The notes under the pieces: model-generated
What the model saw: the letters and a program-made list of their open reading frames with translations, nothing else
What the model was told of the DNA's origin: nothing
The model's database searches: none
Translations under genes and position numbers: made by a program
Assembly: GCA_047495785.1 (NCBI GenBank)
Contig: JBLDXI010000066.1
Location: 682,001-746,000 of the forward strand
From: Lepidodermella squamata
Lineage: Eukaryota > Gastrotricha
Direction: 5' to 3'
DNA length: 64,000 bases
Shown: in pieces, positions 54,871 to 64,000 of the stretch
Layout of the letters: each line of letters begins with the position of its first letter
Position numbering within the stretch: the stretch's first letter is position 1

Positions 54871-56088
54871 ATGAGCCCAGAACGAGTTCCGATGTACCGA
54901 AGCAACAAACTAGCGACTACAGTTAAAATTTTCAAGTCGATCCTCGCGATTCTTCAACTTATCTTCATCTGGTGGGCGGCGTTTGGCTATTACCGAAATT
55001 CAACCTGTCTGAAGAAATGCATGGCCGAATTCGAACCAGCCCTCGAAAACCCGACGTGGCAAGCTTACGACGAAATGAAGAACGAGAGCGATGACAATGA
55101 AACGCTGGCAAAAATCGAAAGAGTGCTGCGAAAAACTATTGGTGAACCCGGTATCGAGACGCTAATAACTGTTTCCGAACAAAAAACTGTTGAAAAAATC
55201 GAAAATCTACGTGAAGAATGCCGCGTTAATTGCGCCTCGACTATTCTACCTTTGAGATACTCTCTAATAACTAGTTTGGTCCATTTGTGCATTACTTTCG
55301 GATTTTTAGGGAAAACTCAATATTTCCATCATCTTGAATACATTTGGATAGGACTGTTTTTCGCTATCGATGGGCTACTTTTAATCATATCGATGTCCTC
55401 CCTTTTCATTGTCTCTGTAAACAGTTCTGAAGACTATAAAGGTCCCTTCGATTTCATTAGCGAAGTACAATGTGGTCTGCCAACGTTTGCTGTACCATTT
55501 TTAGTTCAAATTGCGTTCTTGCTAACCTCATTTTCGTTATTTATCCACGTGATTCAAGCTATTAATTTAAAGCCGATTCCCCACGATGTTCCGCCGATCA
55601 TTTCACAAAATCCTGTCTATCTGTTTCAATGCTTCCAATTTCACGGCTTTGTCTCTGGTTTGAAACTGATCAACTGCGCTTTGCCAATTTTGAGCTGCTC
55701 TGTTTCTTCGATCATGGTATTTCAAGCTCTTTACGTCCACGGCAGATTGTCGTTCGATCCCAAGTTATGGGCTGATATTTATGTCAATTTTAGCCTGGCT
55801 GTTTTCTTTCTATGGCACGCTGCATTTTGCTCGGCTATCCTGCCTCATACGACCTATTACCTGAGTAAGGTGGAGGTGAAAATAACTCTTGCTTTATACG
55901 TGCTGGAAACATTCTTGTTCGCGAATTGGCTCGGCTTTTTTGTGCTGATACGACTGACTGAGGACAGGTGGTTCACATTGGCAAATTTAGCCATGGTTAA
56001 TTTCGGCTTTTGGGTAATCGACTTTTCTTTGCATGCTTTCCCTGGCGAGTGCTGTTCTAAATGGGTTGGATGTAATCGGAGTGAGTGA
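54871..56088 (+). CDS. orphan 8-TM family member E (long loop)
   Basis: This is a single-exon frame of 405 residues from the ATG at 54871. The signature is WWAAFGYYRNSTCLKKCMAE, followed by a first extracellular loop lengthened by about 70 residues, acidic, with a second Cys pair (CRVNC). The later membrane segments and the end FWVIDFSLHAFPGEC match the family. It is the most diverged intact copy. No introns. Confidence 0.8.
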   Translation: MSPERVPMYRSNKLATTVKIFKSILAILQLIFIWWAAFGYYRNSTCLKKCMAEFEPALENPTWQAYDEMKNESDDNETLAKIERVLRKTIGEPGIETLITVSEQKTVEKIENLREECRVNCASTILPLRYSLITSLVHLCITFGFLGKTQYFHHLEYIWIGLFFAIDGLLLIISMSSLFIVSVNSSEDYKGPFDFISEVQCGLPTFAVPFLVQIAFLLTSFSLFIHVIQAINLKPIPHDVPPIISQNPVYLFQCFQFHGFVSGLKLINCALPILSCSVSSIMVFQALYVHGRLSFDPKLWADIYVNFSLAVFFLWHAAFCSAILPHTTYYLSKVEVKITLALYVLETFLFANWLGFFVLIRLTEDRWFTLANLAMVNFGFWVIDFSLHAFPGECCSKWVGCNRSE

Positions 56089-57114
56089 AGAATAAACTAA
56101 GCGGGGATTGAAAATTTTCTCTTCGTAGTGAGATGTTTGGGTTTCAATTTCAGAAAAGTTTCAATTTGTTGACCTGGACCGTTGATTTTACGCCCTTTGT
56201 TGTTGTCAAAAGTACAAACAAATGCTGAAATATATACAGCCAGTTAGTCATGAGGAACATCACTCCACAGCGTGTTCCGAAAGTTGCGTGACCAATTAAA
56301 CCTACCAGAAGAATCTTTGATCCTCAAAGGATCCTTAAAGGCCTGGAAAACATGCAGAAATGGCGCACATGGCGCACGCATGTGGGGGGAGGGGGAATTT
56401 TCGAAAAATGACAGGAAATTGCTGGAAAATTTGCTGAGAAGGATCACAACCAGCGGGAAATTTCGCAGGTTTTGCAGCCCTGGATCCTTTACCCGCGAAT
56501 TTACTTTAGAAATGTTGACAATTTACTGGAGAAAGCTCGGAAAAACCCGATGGTTACGGGTTCTGCACTGAATTACAAACGACATTTTACCGGGGTCGAT
56601 AACAATTTCTCGGGCGTTTTATCCCGTTGGCAAGTGACAAACTATTCGCATGGCAATTTTCTACGATTTTTCTGGCTAAGAGAGATATGGCTAATATTTA
56701 ATGTTTCAGAGTCTAAGATCCATTCGGCTCTATTGCTTTGTACCTGTGTTCTCTATGGGAAAACGAAAATAGAGGTCTGTTCTGATTCAACGACGACGAT
56801 ATAACAATTTCCGATGTCCAAATCAGAATTCAGCATTCCTTTTGGTTACCACGCATTTTAGCGGCTGAATGTCACTTACATCTTCCGGGGGAAAACGTCT
56901 TGTATTACATCAAATCACTTTGATCAATAAACAGGATGGAACGCCCTTTTCCTCTCATACGTTAGCCAGGTTGCACTTCGTCAGATTTTAGGAATTGCTC
57001 CGTGTATGCCTATCTACACAAAATGTTTAGGGCTTAGGGTGACACTGTTTTCAATATCGCCTATAAAACGGATCGAAATCGGTACAGTCACTTAGTCCTA
57101 TACATTTGATCGCG
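56089..57114. promoter_or_regulatory. spacer and upstream region of receptor 2
   Basis: No gene is recognised from 56089 to about 56840. The conserved receptor upstream block is at about 56846-56965 (GGTTACCACGCATTTTA, GCGGCTGAATGTCA, CCCTTTTCC, CGTTAGCCA). TATAAAA is at 57062-57068, 47-53 bp before the start codon. Confidence 0.6.
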
Positions 57115-58341
57115 ATGAACAAGTCTCAAGAGAGTATTCCTCGGGCTGAGATGGTTAACAGTGGTTGGGTAAGAGTCGACCTCCCACAGCAAGGCTACGG
57201 CCACCCAAAGGAGTACTACATCGGCTTTACTCACGATTTGTCATCTCGTGGCCTGGCAGATCGTATCATATGTCCGATTATAGTTGCGCTTTTGCTGGTA
57301 GCGCTGGTAGTGGCTTGCATTGTCAATCTAAAGATGTTAAGGCGACGTGGGGTGAAGCCGGACTTTTTGATGCTGGCAACAATTTCACACATACGCAACA
57401 TTTCCTTCACTTTAGTCATGCTGATTTTTTACATTGGGTCCATTGAAACCGGAGGATGGGAATGGCCAGATTGGACCTGCAAAGCTCTTTTCGTATTCGG
57501 CTGGATAACAGGCATTTACGGAACAAACATCGATTCTTTGATATCTTACGAACGGCGATTGTGCTTGACCTCGAAATCGATCCATTATCGATCAAACGCT
57601 CTTAAAATTCTGGCTATAGCGCTTATTCAGTTGATAATTTGTACTTTGATGAGTTTAGCCTTTCTAGTTTGGCCATTCAATACGGCGACGGTTAAAACTT
57701 TGATTGTCATTGGCGTGAATGATGAACAACCAATTGCATTCTGCACACAATGGGACTACAACATGATCAACGATTTCGACACTTCGTTTTTGATGATTGT
57801 GTATTACGGATGTAATTACAGCTTCGCTATTCCCTTTCTCGCCTACAACTATTTGAAGGCGTTCAAGTCGATTGAGAAGTTGCAAAACAGTGACAGTCAT
57901 TACAGTAGCGGACAAACCGCTTCATTGCAGACAACAAAATCTGGCCACCTCAAGGCTGTTCCACGGTGGCAGCGTCGAGAAATTTACCTCATGAAAGTAT
58001 CTGTGCTGATGTTTACCATTTTCGTCATCACTTTCTTTCCAGCATTTTGGTCCGCGTATGTAGATTCAATTTTCTGGAATTTCAAATTTCACTTTTATTT
58101 TTGTCACAGATTAGCCACTGCAACTTGGAGACTCGGTGGGTATGTAGTGGAGGTAGGGTGGGTGCGCAAATTCACAATGTGCTTCGCCATGACCGGTTCG
58201 CTTGTATCTACGATTGTGCAAGCTCTCCCGCCGTCGTATCTCCAAAAACGATTTGATAGTGTCGGAAATTTGTATTCACGCATGCAAAGCGTTATTTCAA
58301 AAGCGTTTCATCGCAATGTTGTGTCCGTAGATCTCACCTAG
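57115..58341 (+). CDS. rhodopsin-like G-protein-coupled receptor 2
   Basis: The exons are 57115-58055 and 58110-58341, giving 390 residues. The 54-bp intron is a multiple of three without a stop, so the frame also reads straight through, but the splice sites (GTATGT / TTGTCACAG) match the paralogues. It has the same motifs as receptor 1: WTCKALF, SYERRL, CTQWDY, REIYLMKVSVLMF and LPPSYLQKRF. It differs from receptor 1 in loop 1 (LKMLRRRGVKPDF) and is closest to receptor 3. The ATG is chosen because all copies share MN-[KT]-S start context. Confidence 0.85.
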   Translation: MNKSQESIPRAEMVNSGWVRVDLPQQGYGHPKEYYIGFTHDLSSRGLADRIICPIIVALLLVALVVACIVNLKMLRRRGVKPDFLMLATISHIRNISFTLVMLIFYIGSIETGGWEWPDWTCKALFVFGWITGIYGTNIDSLISYERRLCLTSKSIHYRSNALKILAIALIQLIICTLMSLAFLVWPFNTATVKTLIVIGVNDEQPIAFCTQWDYNMINDFDTSFLMIVYYGCNYSFAIPFLAYNYLKAFKSIEKLQNSDSHYSSGQTASLQTTKSGHLKAVPRWQRREIYLMKVSVLMFTIFVITFFPAFWSAYVDSIFWNFKFHFYFCHRLATATWRLGGYVVEVGWVRKFTMCFAMTGSLVSTIVQALPPSYLQKRFDSVGNLYSRMQSVISKAFHRNVVSVDLT

Positions 58342-59487
58342 TCCTTGTGCCTGTTTTCTCTAATTGAATACTTCTCAATTCCCACATTGTACTCATTCAA
58401 CGAATTTAGCGATCAATAATCAATGTAGTCACCAGTCACCACTCTGTTTGTCACACCGGTCATTACCGACTAATAAAAAAGCTTTCCAGTGTAACGACCT
58501 CTCCGCCTTGATTGTAAAACATAATCTAAGTAAAGCTAATATCAGCCTGAGTGAACACCTGACGGCTGGCTGATTCGAAATATAACGTAAAGGATGCTCC
58601 CAAGATCAACTCCCGAAGCTCGAAGGCTCAAAGGTTCGAGGCTCATGAAGCCCAATTAGACAATATAAGCCTTACTTACATTTCAGGCTGCGGCATCCCG
58701 AGCTTCTGAGACAGGCTTCCTTTGGGGGGTCCAAATCCCCTTTTTTGAAGCGTTGTAAGGCGCTTTTCAGCATAAATTCTGGTAAAATATCGCTAGCTAA
58801 AGCTCGCTACGCTCGCACATATCGGATAACTAGTACCTTTCTCTAGCGACACGAGCGAAATATTCAAATACCTTCGCCAACTGAATTGGGATTGGTGAGT
58901 AGGTAAAAGAGTTCAAGTCGGAAAATTATCGTTTTTCCGGCGTTCACAACGGATGGCATATAAGGTCGACCCGGATGCCATTATGGTGGCGTATTGCGGA
59001 AAAAGTTTGCGAACCGCTGTTCTTCAGGGTTCCGAGAACGAACAGGCGAACTGAAACAAGGGCAGCTTCTTTGGGATAGACTCACGCGCAAGGGCTGCAG
59101 ATCCGTAAGGCATAGTGAAGGCGCGGTTTGCGCTTTCATGTCTGCTTTCTTGTACGTTTTTTTTTGTCTGCGTTTTTCTATGGCCGAAAGTGAATTCTCT
59201 TTAAGTTAAATTGCAACGCCTGACATTTCCGATGTCCACAGAAGAATTTAGCATTTCTTTTGGTTACCACGCATTTTTACAGCTGAATTTCAGTCATATC
59301 CTCCGAGGTTTGCGTCACATCACTTTCGATCAAATAACAGGATGTAGCGTCTTTTTCCGCTCAAGCGTTAGCCATGACTGCCTCTTCACTCGAGTAGCTC
59401 ACGGTGACATCGTTTTCAATATCAACGAAAAAATTGGTTAAACGTGGCCCAATCACTCTTTAGGACATTCTTGGACATTTCATCGCG
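58342..59487. promoter_or_regulatory. spacer with old repeat fragment and upstream block of receptor 3
   Basis: Around 58788-58815 is the GCTAGCTAAAGCTCGCTACG repeat fragment related to 1580-1610. The conserved receptor upstream block is at about 59258-59370 (GGTTACCACGCATTTTT, GCTGAATTTCAGTC, TTTTTCCGCTCAAGCGTTAG). No gene is recognised; the frame at 58994-59209 has no support. Confidence 0.55.
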
Positions 59488-60712
59488 ATGAACACGTCTC
59501 AAGAGAATATTCCCCGAGCTGAGGTGGTTAACAGTGGTTGGGTGAGAGTCGACCTCCCACAGCATGGCTACGGCCACCGGAAGGAGTACTACATCGGCTT
59601 TACTCACGATTTGTCATCTCGTGGCCTGGCAGATCGTATCATATGTCCGATTATAGTTGCGCTTTTGCTGGTAGCGCTGGTGGTGGCTTGCATAGTTAAT
59701 CTAAAGATGTTAAGGCGACGTGGGGTGAAGCGTGAATTTTTGATGCTAGCGACCATTTCGCACATACGCAACATTTTCTTCACTGTAGTCATGCTGATTT
59801 TTTACATTGGGTCAATTGAAACAGGCGGCTGGGAATGGCCAGATTGGACCTGCAAAGCTCTTTTCGTATTCGGCTGGGTCACAGGCATTTACGGAACAAA
59901 CATCGACTCTCTGATATCGTACGAACGGCGATTGTGCTTAACCTCGAAATCGATCCATTATCGATCGAACACCTTCAAAATCCTGGCTATAGCACTCGTT
60001 CAGCTAATCTCATGCACTTTGATGAGTTTGGCATTCATAGTTTGGCCGTTCGACACGATAACGGTGAAAACCTTAATTGTTACCGGGGTGAATGACGACA
60101 GACCAATCGCCTTTTGCACGCAGTGGGATTTCAACTTCATCAACGATTTCGACACCTCATTTTTGATGATTGTGTACTATGCATCAAATTACAGCTTCGC
60201 TATTCCCTTTCTCGCCTACAATTATTGGAAGGCGTTCAAATCAATCGCGAGGTTGCAAGCAAACGAAAGCCAGAAAAGCACACAAGACATTACATTGCAG
60301 ACGACGAGATCTGGCCACGTAAAAGCTGTTCCACGGTGGCAGCGTCGAGAAATTTACCTAATGAAAGTATCTGTGCTGATGTTTGCCATTTTCGTCATCA
60401 CTTTTTTCCCCGCATTCTGGTCCGCGTATGTCGATATTCCGGTATTTTTATATTTCGCTTAACTATTGTATTTATTCCAGATTAGCTACAGCAACTTGGA
60501 GACTCGGTGGGTATGTCGTGGAGGTAGGCTGGGTGCGCAAATTCACAATGTGCTTCGCCATGACCGGTTCGCTCGTATCAACGATTTTGCAGTCTCTCCC
60601 GCCGTCATTTCTCGAAAAACGTTTCGACGCTATCGAAGGCTTGTATTCGCGCTGGCACCGCAGCAAATCGCACCGGAGCAACGTTATTTCAACTGTTTTA
60701 AGTAATGCTTGA
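59488..60712 (+). CDS. rhodopsin-like G-protein-coupled receptor 3
   Basis: The exons are 59488-60425 and 60481-60712, giving 389 residues. It is very similar to receptor 2 over TM1-TM3, including nucleotides, so it is the youngest duplicate pair in the array. Distinct features are LPQHGYGHRKEYY at the N-terminus, FDTITVKTL in extracellular loop 2 and a basic C-terminus with RWHRSKSHRS. The intron position is the same as in the other receptors. Confidence 0.87.
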
Positions 60713-61190
60713 TGTTGCATAGATATCTTAAATTATTCATTTTTAGGTTTCTTTGATTGTTAGATTGATGTTGGTTGCCTCTTAATTATTGATAGAAGTT
60801 ATTATCATGAAAAGTGAAGGATGAATAAAAATATGTTCTATTTGTTAAGTCTTCTGCGCTTATCTGTTGAATTATTCCAATTAATCGAATTTCTCATGTT
60901 GTTTACAATTATTTGAGCAATGTTTGAACTGTACTGCTTTTTTATAAATAATATAATCTATTCGTAATTCATCACTTAGCATTCGGCCCCCTTGGAAGAC
61001 ATTTTAGTTTTTTCCACTATTAGTTAAATGCCTTCTAGGTGCTGTGCGGTTTTGCTTTCCTAGTTAGGAAATCCTGCTCGAGCAACGAATCGAAAGACAG
61101 CCCCGCATAATTGATCTGCGCAAAAAGCTTCCGGTGACATGATGACATTCGGGGATATCGCTGACTTTGCTAGAGGCAAGATTCAGTCGA
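60713..61190. other. spacer, no gene recognised
   Basis: AATAAA near 60825 serves receptor 3. I see nothing else. Confidence 0.4.
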
Positions 61191-61194
61191 ATCG

Positions 61195-61350
61195 ATTCAA
61201 ACGCGATCAACAGGTCCAGGGAAAATATTTCGTGTGCTGAATATGTCAACACGGGCTGGGTGAGAATCGACCTTCCATAACAGGGCCGCCGAAAGGAGTA
61301 CTTTATCCCGATCGCCTCATATTCGCCATCATCATGAGACGCAATTTTGG
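61195..61350 (+). pseudogene. relic of a fifth rhodopsin-like receptor
   Basis: The sequence aligns with the receptor N-termini (NRSRENISCAEYVNTGWVRI, then DLP), but the start codon is ATC, a TAA interrupts after DLP, bases are missing in the GYGHPKEYY segment, and homology stops after a remnant of PDRLI. Clearly inactive. Confidence 0.85.
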
Positions 61351-61360
61351 GGTCACTATA

Positions 61361-62293
61361 CACATCTGTTGCTTTAACTCAGAACGCCAGTCTGAAAAGG
61401 TGAAATAAGCACTCAACCTTAATCAACCCTAATTGCTCTGGCTCCAACCGTTGAGCAGCCAACAACGATACGATGGATGGACAATATCTGCAACCGCAGA
61501 AAGGGACCTGCGCCAGTTCCCATTCATATTGTAAATTACCTAGGGCCAGGGACATGAGGCATAGCTATGACGCCGCTTGTTTACGAGAACGAAGCGGTGG
61601 CCCTTAATGAGGATCAAAGTTCAATTTTCTAGTAAATCACCCCGCTTTTAATGTATTCATCCTTAGTCATTGCCAACATTTTGAATACATTGCAGGTTTC
61701 AAGTCTCGGTGTTATAACTACGTCTCATGCTCGGGGACGGAAATTACTAAGAGGTTTCTCATGGCTCATTGTGTTACGGAGTGTCCCAAAACACAACTTT
61801 TACTTCTTTATCCCCTGTAAACAGAGAAGTACAACGCCACTTGAAGAGCTACGAGAACGAAGTGTAGCATATGTTGGCTGAGACCCAACAGCAAGTGAAG
61901 AAGATCACCTTAGGGAGGAACTGTCCGAAAATTTTCGAGGTTCAAGGCAAACACAGCACGGAATCCCTAACACAGGATAATGTAGAACTCCCCACGCAGA
62001 AGTGAATTATGTAGAAAATGAAAATGTCCTTTGTGATTTCATCCTTTCTTTTGCTGGCAGGCATTTTAAAGGCTGAATTTCAGTCCTGTCTTTCCGGCAA
62101 TGGAGCGGCTAGCCAGCCTGGGTAGGCTTGAGAAATCATTTTTCATCAATTAAAAGCACTGAAGAATGTCCGCTGCTTCCGCACGCCTGCTTTCAACGTG
62201 ACCAATAATAAAAGCCTTACCACGCATAAAGCATCTGATGACACCAACTTCTCTATCGCAGAGAAAACACTCATTATCATTCATTTCAAGGCG
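61361..62293. other. spacer with degenerate upstream block of receptor 4
   Basis: No gene is recognised. A weak form of the conserved receptor upstream block occurs at about 62050-62190 (GCATTTTAAAGGCTGAATTT, CAGTCCTGTCTTTCCGGCAA). Confidence 0.45.
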
Positions 62294-63520
62294 ATGAACA
62301 GGTCACTGGAAAGTATTCCGATAGCCGAGAAGGTTAACAGTGCTTGGTTAAGGGTCGACCTCCCACAGCAAGGCTACGGCCACCCAAAAGAGTACTTTGT
62401 GGGGTATGCGAACGACCTATCAGCTCGCGGCCTGTCTGATCGTCTCATATTTCCGATCATAGTGGCCATTTTGTTATTAGCGCTGACAGTAGCTTGTATA
62501 ATCAACCTAATTATCTACGTACGACGTGGCGTTAAACGGGACTTTTTGATGCTAGCAACCATCTCCCATATACGCAGCATTCTCTTCGCAATTGACATAA
62601 ACATTTTATACATTGGGCCACTTGCAACTGGCGGGTGGGACTGGCCTGATTGGACCTGCAAAGCTGTTTTCGTTGGAGGTTGGATGACAGGCATTTACGG
62701 CACGAACATCGATTCTTTGATATCTTACGAACGGCGATTGTGCTTATCCTCGAAATCAATTACCTATCGATCAAACACCTTGAAAATTCTGGCTATAGCT
62801 TTCGCTCAGTTGATTTCTTGCACTTTAATGAGTTTGGCCTTCCTGGTTTGGCCATTCAATACAGCTGCAGTAAAAACTTTGATTGTTACAGGTGTAAATG
62901 ATGATAAACCATTCGCCATCTGTACGCAATGGGACTACAACTTCGTCAACGATTTCGACACTTCATTCTTGACGATTGTTTATTACGCATCAAATTACAG
63001 CTTCGCGATTCCATTTCTGGCTTACAACTACTGGAAAGCGTTCAAATCCATCGCGAGTTTGAAAGCAAGTGAAAGCCAATGCAGCACGCAAGCCATTACA
63101 TTGCAAACAACAAAATCTGGAAACGTCAAAGCAATTCCGCGATGGCAGCGTCGCGAAATCTACCTGATGAAGATGTCAGTGCTGATGTTTGTCATTTTCA
63201 TCATCACCTTCTTACCCGCATTCTGGTCAACGTAAGTCGTTTCGTTTTTTTTGGAAACGTTCAGATTAATATTTATGTTTATTTTACGATTCAGTTTCGC
63301 TCAAGCAACTTGGAGACTCGGTGCGTATGTTGTGGAGGTAGCTTGGGTGCGTAAAGTCTCCATTTGCATCATGATTTTCGGCTCGCTTGTATCAGCTATT
63401 TTGCAATCTCTCTCGCCGTCATATCTCGAAAAGCGATTCGACAGCATAGAAAGCTTGTTTTCGCGCTTTCAAAGCAGCATTTCTAAAGCGTTTCAGAGGA
63501 AAGTTGCCCCCACAGCTTGA
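62294..63520 (+). CDS. rhodopsin-like G-protein-coupled receptor 4
   Basis: The exons are 62294-63231 and 63295-63520, giving 387 residues with the same intron phase and position as its paralogues. It is closest to receptor 1 (IIYVRRGVKRDF, IGPLATGGWDWPDW, CTQWDYNFVND, SLSPSYLEKRF). The open frame extends upstream to 62198, but the conserved ATG context (GCGATGAAC) points to 62294. Confidence 0.85.
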
Positions 63521-64000
63521 AGCCCTTCTTTTCCGTTAGGAGAATAATGTGTAATGTTCGTTTGAATTTACTTGATTGATAAGTGTGGCTAGTTGCTAGT
63601 TCTGTCGACCTTTCTCTCGGAACATCTTGTCTTGTTGCATTCTTGGCGAAATTTATTGAGCCAAGCAAATCCGTGTCTTTTGTCGTCATCAATTCAGTCA
63701 CACTTCTGTTTTTCACCGTAGTCATCTTCAGATATTAAAGGCAGCATGAATCGTAGTTAACCTCAGCAACCATAGCCGGAGCAACATTTCATGTCCATAT
63801 TCCGTATTTGGTGAAAATATTTGTATTTTTTTTTAAATCAACGGAGCTACGCATTGTGTTATTTCTATTGAATATGCGCAGTTTTCCGTGAAACGTTTTT
63901 GTAAAACCGTGCTCCGTAACTTGAAAATAAACCATATTCCGTAAAAAAGCTTGAAAAAACAAAATAATTAAAAAATGTTTTTCACGTGTTCTTGCTCGAA
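63521..64000. other. 3' spacer at the window edge
   Basis: No gene is recognised. Poly-A/T rich with AATAAA near 63926. Confidence 0.4.

Noticed and set aside
1-64000. tRNA or rRNA genes, CRISPR arrays, bacterial operons
   Set aside because: I saw no tRNA T-loop words in a cloverleaf context, no rRNA, no spaced repeats, and the gene structure is eukaryotic.

Overview
The window is animal (metazoan) nuclear DNA. Genes are split by very short GT-AG introns, mostly 47-60 bp, with pyrimidine-rich 3' ends. The protein families are typical of invertebrates: a nuclear receptor, rhodopsin-like receptors, a Cys-loop channel, an arrestin-domain protein, Ly6-like proteins, C-type lectin, fibrinogen-related and laminin-G-type modules. 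Gene density is high (about 20 intact loci in 64 kb), which suggests a compact invertebrate genome such as a tardigrade or nematode; I cannot name the phylum from sequence alone. I rebuilt gene models by hand from splice sites and reading phase; many exons are too short to appear as long open frames.

Left part (0-22 kb): a secreted protein of Cys-Cys repeats (560-3320); a secreted protein carrying a dynein-light-chain-like domain (4169-5031, minus); a divergent nuclear receptor (8278-9592); a Jockey-type non-LTR retrotransposon (about 10.33-14.66 kb, minus); and a secreted EGF/ankyrin gene (14782-17457, minus) with two alternative ankyrin terminal exons. The first exons and upstream DNA of that last gene are paralogous to those of the dynein-light-chain gene, so two unrelated 3' domains sit behind one duplicated secretion leader. 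A 940-bp TIR element with a TAA target duplication sits in one copy, and the other copy keeps the empty site. Next come a secreted EGF gene (18834-21181) and a head-to-head pair of Ly6-like genes (21592-22177 minus, 22409-23024 plus).

Middle (23.2-39.2 kb): one giant secreted mosaic gene on the minus strand (37100 to 23179) with a signal peptide, a fibrinogen-related domain, about ten C-type lectin-like domains, sushi modules, laminin-G-like domains alternating with Cys-rich DUF4215-type repeats, and a WSC-like C-terminal region. Upstream of it lie three tandem mini EF-hand genes.

Right part (40-64 kb): a chemosensory-looking cluster. Members of an orphan family of about eight transmembrane segments with a Cys-rich first loop (four largely intact, one frameshifted, one relic) are interleaved with four intact rhodopsin-like receptors plus one relic. 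Also present are two paralogous small secreted peptides (the second with a reading-frame break), a Cys-loop channel whose fourth transmembrane segment lies beyond an in-frame TGA, and an arrestin-domain adaptor with a PPxY motif. Relics at matching positions in neighbouring units show that the array grew by tandem duplication followed by decay. Several MITE-like TIR elements, a 444-bp near-palindrome and a dispersed repeat pair fill the spacers.
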